Notes under the pieces: generated by a model
What the model was told of the DNA's origin: nothing
Database searches by the model: none
Seen by the model: the letters and a program-made list of their open reading frames with translations, nothing else
Shown: one piece after another, positions 8,260-16,633 of the stretch
Position numbering within the stretch: the first letter of the stretch is position 1
Layout of the letters: the number at the start of each line of letters is the position of its first letter
Position numbers and translations under genes: made by a program
NCBI GenBank assembly: GCA_012520295.1
Contig: JAAYOP010000078.1
Span: 1 to 49,432 of the forward strand
Source of the DNA: Clostridiales bacterium
GTDB taxonomy: Bacteria; Bacillota; Clostridia; Oscillospirales; Oscillospiraceae
Length of the DNA stretch: 49,432 nt
Direction of reading: 5' to 3'

Positions 8260-8925
8260 ATGCTTGAAGACAGATTACAGTACACATTTAAGAATAAGGG
8301 GCTTCTGATCAAGGCTCTGACCCACAGCTCTTATTCAAACGAAAAGGGAGAAGGGCGCCTGGGGTGCAACGAGAGGCTTGAGTTTTTGGGAGATTCTCTC
8401 CTTGGCTTTATTGTGGCCGAGTATTTATATATGTCTTACAGGGAAAAACCTGAAGGTGAAATGACAAAGCTCAGATCAGAGCTGGTTTGCGAGCCTAGCC
8501 TGGTCAGGGTGGCCAAAAGGCTGCAGCTTGGAGAGCACCTGCTCCTGGGAAAGGGAGAGGAGCAGGGCGGTGGCAGAAATAGAGCGTCGATACTGGCAGA
8601 TGCCCTTGAGGCTGTTATTGCCGCCATATATCTTGACGGAGGCAAAAAGGCGGCGGAGAGATTTGTTAAAAAACATATTCTGGACGGTATGGGGAAAGAC
8701 GAGAAGATTCAGGACTATAAGACCACACTTCAGGAAATAGTTCAGAAAAATGGCGGTGAATCTCCTACATACAGGCTTGTGGGAGAAGCCGGACCGGATC
8801 ATGACAAGGTGTTTTATGCCGAGGTCCTGATAAAGGGCGAGCTCAGGGGAAGGGGCAGCGGAAAAAGCAAAAAGGAAGCTGAACAGGCGGCGGCCGAAGC
8901 GGCATTGGAGAGCATCATAAAATGA
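8260..8925 (+). CDS. rnc: Ribonuclease III
   Basis: Cuts double-stranded RNA, maturing rRNA precursors and turning over structured mRNA. The signature ERLEFLGDSLLG carries the metal-binding acidic residues, with a second acidic cluster near DALEAVIAAIYLDGG. A double-stranded RNA-binding domain fills the last 70 residues. Two starts are possible: ATG 8242 has no clear ribosome site, whereas ATG 8260 follows AAAGGG (8245-8250) by 9 bases and begins MLEDRLQYTF, so I prefer it (221 residues). Its stop overlaps the next gene. The hairpin cluster just upstream could be a substrate for this enzyme, but that is speculation. Confidence 0.94.
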   Translation: MLEDRLQYTFKNKGLLIKALTHSSYSNEKGEGRLGCNERLEFLGDSLLGFIVAEYLYMSYREKPEGEMTKLRSELVCEPSLVRVAKRLQLGEHLLLGKGEEQGGGRNRASILADALEAVIAAIYLDGGKKAAERFVKKHILDGMGKDEKIQDYKTTLQEIVQKNGGESPTYRLVGEAGPDHDKVFYAEVLIKGELRGRGSGKSKKEAEQAAAEAALESIIK

Positions 8926-9941
8926 AGGCGAGAAGATCCGTTATACCTGTATTTGTGCCACATCTTGGCTGTCCGAATGCCTGTGTTTTTTGCAATCAAA
9001 AGAGAATTTCGGGAAATGAAAAACCCTCAGAGGCATCGGATGTACACAGCTGTATAATAAAAGCAAAGGAAAAACTTTCACCGGGCACGAAGGCGGAGCT
9101 TGCGTTTTATGGGGGAAGCTTCACGGCGATACCCATGGAGCAGCAAACAGCTCTTTTGGAGGCTGCCCGGACTTATGTGGATGAGGGATTTATTTCGGAA
9201 ATAAGAGTATCCACCCGGCCTGATGGGATAGATGATCAAGGACTTCGGCTACTTAAAAATTATTCTGTTAAGACCATAGAACTGGGGGCCCAGTCGATGG
9301 ATGCCCAGGTGCTGAAACTCTCAGGGAGAGGTCATAGTCCGGAGGATACCCGGCAGGCTTCCAAGCTGATAAGAAAACACGGCTTCAGGTTGATTTTACA
9401 GATGATGACCGGCCTGCCCGGAGACAGCTGGGAGAAATCCATATATACCGCGAAAAAGCTTGCAGAGCTAAAGCCTGACGGGATCCGCATTTACCCAACT
9501 GTTATCCTAAAAGATACGGCTCTGTATGAAATGTGGCGGTGCGGCGTCTACAAGGAGCATAGCGTGGAGGACGCGATAAAGCTCTGCGCCGAGCTTTTTT
9601 TAATTTTTGAGTCGGAAAGAATACCCGTAATAAGGCTTGGACTAAATCCCACCGATGAGCTTTCAGGCGGTGACGCGGTTGCGGGAGCATACCATCCCGC
9701 TCTGGGAGAGCTGGTATATTCGGAAATCATGCTGCGCAGAGCCAGAGAACTGCTGAGAGAGACCGGCACAGGAAAGAGAGTACTCCTTGGGGTTCATAGC
9801 TCAAGGGTATCGGCAATGGCAGGCCATAAAAGGCGAAATATTAAAATACTCACCGAAGAATTCGCGCTTGAATCCATAAGGATTAAAAGTATTGATACCG
9901 AGCCTGGAAATATTGAACTGCTCAGCCCGAATAACATATGA
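8922..9941 (+). CDS. Elp3-like radical SAM protein
   Basis: The cysteines C17-x3-C21-x2-C24 (GCPNACVFC) bind the [4Fe-4S] cluster of the radical SAM superfamily. AFYGGSFTAIP, ELGAQSMDAQVL and MMTGLPGDSWEKS mark the Elp3-like branch. There is no acetyltransferase domain (339 residues), so it is not a full Elp3. The substrate is unknown. Members of this branch are often found between rnc and smc in Clostridia. It overlaps rnc by 4 bases (ATGA), and smc starts 15 bases after it, so all three are probably one transcript. Confidence 0.85.
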   Translation: MKARRSVIPVFVPHLGCPNACVFCNQKRISGNEKPSEASDVHSCIIKAKEKLSPGTKAELAFYGGSFTAIPMEQQTALLEAARTYVDEGFISEIRVSTRPDGIDDQGLRLLKNYSVKTIELGAQSMDAQVLKLSGRGHSPEDTRQASKLIRKHGFRLILQMMTGLPGDSWEKSIYTAKKLAELKPDGIRIYPTVILKDTALYEMWRCGVYKEHSVEDAIKLCAELFLIFESERIPVIRLGLNPTDELSGGDAVAGAYHPALGELVYSEIMLRRARELLRETGTGKRVLLGVHSSRVSAMAGHKRRNIKILTEEFALESIRIKSIDTEPGNIELLSPNNI

Positions 9942-9956
9942 TAAACGGAGAAGATT

Positions 9957-12900
9957 ATGTATCTGAAAGCACTGGAGATACAGGGCTTTAAATCGTTCCC
10001 TGAAAAAATCAGACTTTCCTTCGAAAAGGACATTACAGCTATTGTAGGTCCCAACGGAAGTGGAAAATCGAATATATCCGATGCTCTGTCCTGGGTCATG
10101 GGTGAACAGCGCACAAAGGCGCTCAGGGGCTCCAAAATGGAGGACGTTATCTTCGGCGGAGCTGAGCAGCGCAGTCAGCTGGGGTTCGCGCAGGTTTCCC
10201 TTGTTATTGACAACTCGGAGGGAAGATTTAATGTGGATTCCTCCGAGCTTATGATAACCCGCAGATACTACAGAAGCGGTGAAAGCGAGTATTTTATAAA
10301 CAAAAACGCCGTACGCCTTAAGGATATAAGAGAAATATTGATGGATACCGGTCTTGGCAAGGACGGGTATGCGATAATAGGTCAGGGAAAGGTTGACGAG
10401 ATACTTTCCGCCAAGAGCGAGGACAGGCGTGAGATTTTTGAAGAGGCGGCAGGTATATCCAGATACAGGTACAGGAAAGAAGAAGCTGAGAGAAAACTGG
10501 CTAAGACCGAAGAAAACCTTGTTCGTGTCAATGATAAAATTTCCGAGTTGGAGCTTCAGGTAGAGCCCCTGAGAGCCCAGTCGGAGACCGCTAAGAAATA
10601 TCTGGTCTTGCGTGACCAGCTCAGGGAGTTGGAGATATCCCTGTGGATGGAGAATCTGGACAAGCTTGAAAGCCGGAATTCAAAGCTGAAGGAGGATTTT
10701 GAACAGGCGGGAGCTCAACTTGAAGAGCAAAAGCAGAAGCTGGAGCAGCATTATGAGGATGCCGCTCTCTTTTCCGAGCAAATTCGGAATGCCGATGTGG
10801 CATCTGAGAGCCTGCGCTCTGAAATCTCCGAACTTGAGACCCGAATTGCCGAATTCGAAAGTGAAAACGCCTCATTGAAGGCCGATTTACGCAACAACGA
10901 GGAAAGTATCAATAGAATGACGCAGGAACTTGAAGAGCGCCAGAGCAGGGATAAGGGTCTTGCAGAGCAGATTGACAGGAGAAAAGAGCGAATAAGGGAG
11001 ATAGAAGACCGGATTTTACAGCTCAATGAGAAGTATTCCGGTCTGCGTATTGAAAATGAGAAAGCAAACGATTACGCAGGGGAGAAGGAAAGGGAAATAA
11101 ACAGACTCCTTGCCGAAGCTTCTGAATTTGACAGTCTTTGTGCGGCAACTTTGGCAAGAAGTGAGGCATTAAGGAAGAGTATAACTGAGCTTGAAGAGAG
11201 AAACGATAATAACGAGTTTGAATTAAAAAAGATCCTCGGTAGAATCACAGAGGAAAAGAACATATATACGGAAAAGGAAAGTGGGCTCACCAGGCTCCGG
11301 GACGAGGAGCAATCGGTGGGGAATATGCTCAAGGGCTATGAAATAAGGGTTAAGAGCCGGGAAAAAAGAGCGGCTGATTGTGCCGAGAAAATCCGAAAGG
11401 CGCAGATGGAGCACAATGCGCTGAAATCCAGGATTTCACTGCTATCAGCCATGGAAAAGGATTATGAGGGTTTCTCAAAAGCGGTAAAGCTTGTAATGAG
11501 AGAGAGCAAAAAAGGAAATCTGAAGAACATTCGGGGAACGGTAGCGGACCTGATTAAAACAGATGACAAATATACGGTGTCTATTGAAACCGCTCTGGGT
11601 GGGTCCATGCAAAGCATAGTGGTAGACAGGGAAGAGGATGGAAAATCCGCCATTATGATGCTCAAACAGAGGGACGCAGGCCGGGCTACGTTTTTACCGG
11701 TTTCGGCGATAAAGGGCAGGGAGCTCAGCCATCAGGACATTCTGAACGAGGAGGGAGTGGAGGGCATTGCCGTAAGGCTCGTTAAATATGACGCAGAATA
11801 CAGCGGCATATTCATGAGTCTCCTTGGCCGGACCCTGATAGTCGACAATTTGGACTGCGCAATAAGGCTGTCAAGGAAATATTCATCACGTTTCAGAATG
11901 GTTACTCTTGACGGTCAGGTTATCAATGCAGGCGGCTCAATGACAGGTGGAAGCGCAGCCGGAAATGTGGGTATACTATCACGTGCAAATGAAATAATAC
12001 GCCTGCGGCAGAGGGAAAAGGCTCTTGAAAAGGAAATTGAAGAGCTTGTCAAAAAGCACAGAGAGGCTGAAAGAGAGCTCAATTCCGCGATTTACGAGAT
12101 GGAAACAGCCCAAGGAGAATACCGCAGGCTTCAAGATGAGGTATTAAAACTCGAAGCGGAGATTTCACAAAGGAAAATTCTCATTGAATCACTGGAGAAC
12201 AGCTACAGAACATATGAGCAGATAAAAATCCAGCTGGCTGGGAAGCTGAGAAATGTTGAAGGGGAGATATCTGAGGCAGAAGCGGTTATTAAAGAAAACC
12301 GGGAAAAGTCAAAAGCCCGGAGAGCCCAGGCCGAACGGATATCCCAAGGTCAGGAAGAGCTTCACAAAAAGCTGGAGGCGCTCAATGCACTGCTATCTCA
12401 GCTTAAGCAGGAAGAGGCATCTTTGAATGCCGAGAAGGAGGCAATCCTTCGGGCTATATCAGAGTGGGAGCAGTTGTTGGAGGAGTTTTCACAGGAAAGC
12501 GAGCAAAAAACAGTTGCCATTGCGGCATTAAACGAAAAGAATCAGATTATCCGCTCCCGGATTGAGGAAAATCATTCAAAAGCCATAGAGCTGAGAAATA
12601 GGACTGAAGAAAAAAAGAAAATTCTGTCTGATAAAATAAATGAGAAGCTTCAAATAGAAGCAAAGCGCTCGGCATCGGATAAGAAAGCCCAGGAGCTCAG
12701 CAGGGAAATAATGGAACTGGAGCGCGAACACTCCAGACTTGAGCAAAAAATACTGACAGCTGAGCTGGAGGAAAAACAGATTATCGACAAGCTGTGGGAC
12801 ACCTATGAGCTGAGTCGCTCGGCGGCACAGAGGATAAGGCTGGAGCTTGACAGCGTATCAAAGGCTCAGAAACAAGCGGCAGAGCTTAAAAGGGAGATAT

Positions 12901-13517
12901 CCAAACTGGGCACACCAAATCTGGGCGCGATTGAAGAGTTTGAGCGTGTAAACGGAAGATATACATATCTGACCGAACAAAGGGACGATATACAGAAGGC
13001 AAAAACGGAGATTGAGAAGATAATCAGAGACGTGACCGATGAGATGAAGACTATTTTTGCCCGGGAGTTCAGTGTCATAAACGAGAGCTTCAAGGAGACC
13101 TTCACGGAGCTGTTCGGGGGCGGAAAAGCGGACCTTATTCTGGAGGATGAAAACGATATTTTAAACTGCGGAATAGAGATTATGGCTCAGCCTCCGGGAA
13201 AGACACAGAGAGCGCTTTCTCTTTTATCGGGCGGAGAGAAGGCCATTGTGGCAATAGCCATTCATTTTGCGATTTTAAAGGTACGTCCCACTCCGTTTTG
13301 CGTATTCGATGAGATAGAAACGGCTCTGGACGAAAAGAATGTGGAGCGGTTTGCGAAATATCTGAGAAAGATGTCTGAAAAAACACAATTTCTTATAATT
13401 ACTCACAGGCGCGGTACAATGGAAGAGGCGGATGTACTGTATGGTGTTACCATGCAGCGCGGTGTGTCAAAGGTACTGTCAATAGACCTGGAAAAGGCTC
13501 TGGAAGAAGCAAAATAA
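9957..13517 (+). CDS. smc: Chromosome segregation protein SMC
   Basis: Condensin ATPase that organises and separates chromosomes with ScpA and ScpB. The N-terminal head has the Walker A motif GPNGSGKSN (31-39). Long coiled coils follow on each side of a hinge at about residues 510-660, which includes AGGSMTGGSAAGN. The C-terminal head has the signature LSGGEKAIVAIAI and Walker B (FCVFDEIETALDE). The length of 1186 residues is typical. ftsY follows 61 bases downstream, as in Bacillus subtilis, where the order is rnc-smc-ftsY. Confidence 0.97.
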   Translation: MYLKALEIQGFKSFPEKIRLSFEKDITAIVGPNGSGKSNISDALSWVMGEQRTKALRGSKMEDVIFGGAEQRSQLGFAQVSLVIDNSEGRFNVDSSELMITRRYYRSGESEYFINKNAVRLKDIREILMDTGLGKDGYAIIGQGKVDEILSAKSEDRREIFEEAAGISRYRYRKEEAERKLAKTEENLVRVNDKISELELQVEPLRAQSETAKKYLVLRDQLRELEISLWMENLDKLESRNSKLKEDFEQAGAQLEEQKQKLEQHYEDAALFSEQIRNADVASESLRSEISELETRIAEFESENASLKADLRNNEESINRMTQELEERQSRDKGLAEQIDRRKERIREIEDRILQLNEKYSGLRIENEKANDYAGEKEREINRLLAEASEFDSLCAATLARSEALRKSITELEERNDNNEFELKKILGRITEEKNIYTEKESGLTRLRDEEQSVGNMLKGYEIRVKSREKRAADCAEKIRKAQMEHNALKSRISLLSAMEKDYEGFSKAVKLVMRESKKGNLKNIRGTVADLIKTDDKYTVSIETALGGSMQSIVVDREEDGKSAIMMLKQRDAGRATFLPVSAIKGRELSHQDILNEEGVEGIAVRLVKYDAEYSGIFMSLLGRTLIVDNLDCAIRLSRKYSSRFRMVTLDGQVINAGGSMTGGSAAGNVGILSRANEIIRLRQREKALEKEIEELVKKHREAERELNSAIYEMETAQGEYRRLQDEVLKLEAEISQRKILIESLENSYRTYEQIKIQLAGKLRNVEGEISEAEAVIKENREKSKARRAQAERISQGQEELHKKLEALNALLSQLKQEEASLNAEKEAILRAISEWEQLLEEFSQESEQKTVAIAALNEKNQIIRSRIEENHSKAIELRNRTEEKKKILSDKINEKLQIEAKRSASDKKAQELSREIMELEREHSRLEQKILTAELEEKQIIDKLWDTYELSRSAAQRIRLELDSVSKAQKQAAELKREISKLGTPNLGAIEEFERVNGRYTYLTEQRDDIQKAKTEIEKIIRDVTDEMKTIFAREFSVINESFKETFTELFGGGKADLILEDENDILNCGIEIMAQPPGKTQRALSLLSGGEKAIVAIAIHFAILKVRPTPFCVFDEIETALDEKNVERFAKYLRKMSEKTQFLIITHRRGTMEEADVLYGVTMQRGVSKVLSIDLEKALEEAK

Positions 13518-13578
13518 ACTATAAAAAAACTGCCGGCCCCAGACGGCCCGGTGGGGGAGAACGAAACGGAAGATAAAT

Positions 13579-14487
13579 ATGGGTGTATTTGAAAGAATAA
13601 AGCAGGGACTGGCAAAGACCAGGAAGAATTTAACAACACAGCTGAACGGAATCTTTGATTCCTTTACAGGTGCAAACGATGAGTTTTTTGACGAGCTTGA
13701 GGAAACACTTATAATGGCCGATGTGGGTGTGGAAATAGCATCCGAATCTGTGGACAGGCTCAGGGAAACAGTAAGACAAAGGGGACTCAGAGGGCCCGCA
13801 GAGCTTAAAGAAGCACTTTATGAAATTCTGATGAATATTTTCCCGGAGGAGAACAGTTCCCTGAAGCTGGACACAAAACCCTCCGTTATCCTTGTTGTGG
13901 GTGTAAACGGCGTGGGCAAGACCACCACAATCGGTAAGCTGGCTTATAAGTTTACCAAAGAGGGGAAACGGGTTTTACTGTGCGCCGGTGACACCTTCAG
14001 GGCCGCCGCCGCCGAGCAGCTGTCAATCTGGGCGGATAGAGCAAAGGCCGATATTGTAAAGCATGGCGAGGGCTCCGACCCGGGTGCCGTCATATACGAT
14101 GGAATTGCAGCAGCGAAAGCCAGGGGGGCAGACATAATAATCTGCGATACGGCGGGCAGGCTTCACAACAAACAAAACCTGATGCGGGAGCTCTCAAAAA
14201 TAAGCAGAATAATAGACAGGGAGCTGCCAAATACCTCCAGGGAAACACTTTTAGTAATTGACTCCACAACAGGTCAGAACGGTTTAATTCAGGCAAGGCA
14301 GTTTAATGAAATAGCGAAAATTACGGGAATTGTGCTCTCCAAGCTTGACGGGACGGCCAAAGGGGGAATCGCCTTTGCGGTGGCCAGGGAATTGAAAATA
14401 CCAGTAAAGCTTGTTACCGTAGGCGAAAAAATTGAGGATCTGCTGGAGTTTGACGGGGATGCGTTTGTGAAGGCATTACTCGATTAA
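13579..14487 (+). CDS. ftsY: Signal recognition particle receptor FtsY
   Basis: GTPase that docks SRP-ribosome complexes at the membrane for insertion of membrane proteins. The 302 residues form a compact NG unit with only a short N-terminal region. The G1 motif GVNGVGKTTT is at 108-117, followed by DTFRAAAAEQL, DTAGRLHNKQ (G3), and SKLDGTAKGG (G4). The long acidic A domain of proteobacterial FtsY is absent, as usual in Bacillota. GGAAGAT lies before the ATG. A GC-rich hairpin-like stretch lies in the gap after smc. Confidence 0.96.
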   Translation: MGVFERIKQGLAKTRKNLTTQLNGIFDSFTGANDEFFDELEETLIMADVGVEIASESVDRLRETVRQRGLRGPAELKEALYEILMNIFPEENSSLKLDTKPSVILVVGVNGVGKTTTIGKLAYKFTKEGKRVLLCAGDTFRAAAAEQLSIWADRAKADIVKHGEGSDPGAVIYDGIAAAKARGADIIICDTAGRLHNKQNLMRELSKISRIIDRELPNTSRETLLVIDSTTGQNGLIQARQFNEIAKITGIVLSKLDGTAKGGIAFAVARELKIPVKLVTVGEKIEDLLEFDGDAFVKALLD

Positions 14488-14504
14488 AGAAAAAAATATA
14501 CAAA

Positions 14505-14519
14505 TGCCGCTGCGCGGCA
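14505..14519 (+). promoter_or_regulatory. Short hairpin next to the rdgB ribosome site
   Basis: TGCCGC, loop TGC, GCGGCA: a perfect 6-base stem ending 2 bases before GAGG (14522-14525), the likely Shine-Dalgarno sequence of rdgB. It resembles the TGCCG..CGGCA core of the hairpins before plsX and leuS. It may affect translation or RNA stability. Confidence 0.4.
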
Positions 14520-14531
14520 ATGAGGTTCTAT

Positions 14532-15140
14532 ATGAGATTTGTGTTGGCCGGTAATAATGAAAAAAAGCTGAAGGAAATGAGGCAGATACTTTCAAAGGTC
14601 AATATTGACGTAATCTCCATGAAGGAAGCAGGGGTATCCACAGATCCGGAAGAGACGGGAAGCACCTTTGAAGACAATGCCCTTATAAAGGCCCAAGGGG
14701 TGATGAAGCTCTGCGGACTTCCTGCAATTGCCGATGATTCTGGTCTTGTGGTTGAGGCGCTGGGAGGCGAGCCGGGTATATATTCGGCTCGGTACGGCGC
14801 TCCGGACTGTAAAAGCGATGAGGACAGGATCAGACTTCTTTTATCCAAAATGTCAAACTTGGAACAACGAAACGCGAAATTCGTCTCAAGTATAGTATGT
14901 GTTTTCCCAAATGGAGATAAGCTGACGGCATATGGTGAATGCAAGGGTAAAATCAGCTATAGTCCGTCAGGGTCAGGGGGCTTTGGATATGACCCCGTAT
15001 TCTACCTGCCCGAATACGGCAAGACCATGGCCCAGCTTGACCCGCAGCTTAAAAACCGGATATCCCACAGAGCCAAAGCTATAGAGGCTTTAAAAGACAA
15101 GCTGATTTATTATCTGCAGGACCGTGCAAAACTAGATTAG
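14532..15140 (+). CDS. rdgB: XTP/dITP diphosphatase (RdgB/HAM1 family)
   Basis: Hydrolyses non-canonical purine nucleotides such as dITP and XTP, keeping them out of DNA and RNA. The ATG at 14532 follows GAGG (14522-14525) by 6 bases and gives MRFVLAGNNEKKLKEM, the normal family start; the ATG at 14520 overlaps that site. Landmarks in order are AGNNEKK (base recognition), TGSTFEDNALIKA, ADDSGL and GSGGFGYDPVF. The length of 202 residues is usual. yhbY follows in the same direction. Confidence 0.95.
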   Translation: MRFVLAGNNEKKLKEMRQILSKVNIDVISMKEAGVSTDPEETGSTFEDNALIKAQGVMKLCGLPAIADDSGLVVEALGGEPGIYSARYGAPDCKSDEDRIRLLLSKMSNLEQRNAKFVSSIVCVFPNGDKLTAYGECKGKISYSPSGSGGFGYDPVFYLPEYGKTMAQLDPQLKNRISHRAKAIEALKDKLIYYLQDRAKLD

Positions 15141-15169
15141 AAGCACAAGCTATGGAAGGAATGGTTTTT

Positions 15170-15460
15170 ATGCTAACCAGCAAACAAAGAGCCCGGCTGA
15201 GGGCCCTTGCCAACAGAGAAGATACAATAGTTCATATAGGTAAAGGCGGTATAACCGAAAATATCATCAAGCAGGCTGAAGATGCTTTGAGGGCCCGGGA
15301 GCTGATAAAGTGCAGGGTGTTGGAGAACTCAATGCTGACCTCCAGGGAAGCTTGCGACAGGATGGCGGAGCTTACACATTCTGAGGCTGTCCAGGTCATC
15401 GGAACCAGGTTCGTCCTGTATAAGAAAAACCCTGAAATCAACGGAATTGTTCTGGATTAA
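15170..15460 (+). CDS. yhbY: CRM-domain RNA-binding protein YhbY (YqeI)
   Basis: A 96-residue CRM-domain protein associated with the large ribosomal subunit precursor. It begins MLTSKQRARLRALANRED and has the conserved VHIGKGG loop (GxxG-like). The ATG at 15170 follows GGAAGGA (15154-15160) by 9 bases; the frame is open from 15152 but that ATG overlaps the site. The stop codon overlaps the next ATG (TAATG), and the order yhbY-nadD-yqeK-rsfS matches Bacillus yqeI-nadD-yqeK-yqeL. Confidence 0.93.
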   Translation: MLTSKQRARLRALANREDTIVHIGKGGITENIIKQAEDALRARELIKCRVLENSMLTSREACDRMAELTHSEAVQVIGTRFVLYKKNPEINGIVLD

Positions 15461-16629
15461 TGATGAAAATCGGAATTTTTGGTGGCACCTTTAACCCGCC
15501 CCACAGAGGACATATTAATTCTGCAAAACAGACGCAGTGCCAATTAGGTCTTGATAAGCTCCTGGTGATACCCACCGCCATGCCGCCACATAAGGAGCTC
15601 CCCGAGCATTCCCCCACACCTGAAATGAGGCTGGAGATGGCCCGGCTGGCATTCGAAGGTATCAAAAACGCCGCTGTCAGCGATATGGAAATAAAGCGGG
15701 GCGGGAAAAGCTATACAAAGGACACACTTTTGGAGCTCAAAGCCTTGTATAAAGATGCGGAGATATGGCTGATTATGGGCGAGGACATGTTTCTGAGCAT
15801 TGAAAGCTGGTATGGAGCCGAATGGATATTGGCAAATACCGGTCTTGCGGTTTTTGCCCGTGATGTGAAATCCGTTCCGGTATCCCATTCGGAGAAGCTG
15901 AAGAGCTTATACGGGACAACTGTTGAGTTGATTTCCACAGAGCCTGTTAATATTTCCTCAACCTCCCTCAGATCTTTTCTTAAAAAAAGAAAAGGCAGAG
16001 AATACCTGAGTGAAGAGGTGTACACCTATATAATAAAAAACAGGCTATACGGAGCCGCCCCCGACTTTGACTGGCTGCGGGAAAAGTCCAGGAGAATGTA
16101 TAGGCAGGCTGTGGATAGAAGGCCCCATTTGGAGGGCATTGAGCAGGAGGCCGTAAGACTGGCAAGGAGATGGGGCTGCAACCAAGAGGAAGCAAGAACG
16201 GCCGCAATTTTGCATGACATAACAAAGAGTCTGGACACAAATGAGCAGTTGAAAATATGTGAAAAATATGGTACTATAATCGATGTTGCCGAAAAAAGGA
16301 TGCCAAAGCTTCTTCATGCCATATCCGGAGCTCTCGTTGCTTACCATGAGTTCGGCGTATCCGATGAAGTTTATAATGCAATTCGCTGGCATACCACAGG
16401 CAGAGAGAACATGTCTCTGCTTGAAAAAATAATATACCTGGCCGACTACATAGAGCCGAGCAGGGAATTTGACGGGCTTGAAAGGCTCAGAAGCCTGGCC
16501 TATACGGATATTGACGGAGCATTGAAACTGGGGCTCGAAATGAGCCTGAGGGATATGAAGAGACGGGGCGTAACCGCGCATCAAAGAACACGGAATGCGC
16601 TGGATTATCTCGTTTCAAAAGAGGGATAG
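15460..16629 (+). CDS. nadD: Fused nicotinate-nucleotide adenylyltransferase (NadD) and YqeK HD hydrolase
   Basis: One 389-residue frame joins two genes that are separate neighbours in Bacillus. Residues 1-198 are NadD, which adenylates nicotinate mononucleotide in NAD synthesis. It has GGTFNPPHRGH (8-18) and ISSTSLR (165-171). Residues about 205-389 are a YqeK-type HD domain with metal ligands likely at H224, H252-D253, H286, H311 and D329; YqeK proteins hydrolyse diadenosine tetraphosphate. No stop or frame change lies between them. The start overlaps the yhbY stop (TAATG). Fusion would place NAD synthesis and Ap4A hydrolysis on one chain; any functional coupling is inference. Confidence 0.93.
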   Translation: MMKIGIFGGTFNPPHRGHINSAKQTQCQLGLDKLLVIPTAMPPHKELPEHSPTPEMRLEMARLAFEGIKNAAVSDMEIKRGGKSYTKDTLLELKALYKDAEIWLIMGEDMFLSIESWYGAEWILANTGLAVFARDVKSVPVSHSEKLKSLYGTTVELISTEPVNISSTSLRSFLKKRKGREYLSEEVYTYIIKNRLYGAAPDFDWLREKSRRMYRQAVDRRPHLEGIEQEAVRLARRWGCNQEEARTAAILHDITKSLDTNEQLKICEKYGTIIDVAEKRMPKLLHAISGALVAYHEFGVSDEVYNAIRWHTTGRENMSLLEKIIYLADYIEPSREFDGLERLRSLAYTDIDGALKLGLEMSLRDMKRRGVTAHQRTRNALDYLVSKEG

Positions 16630-16633
16630 ACTT

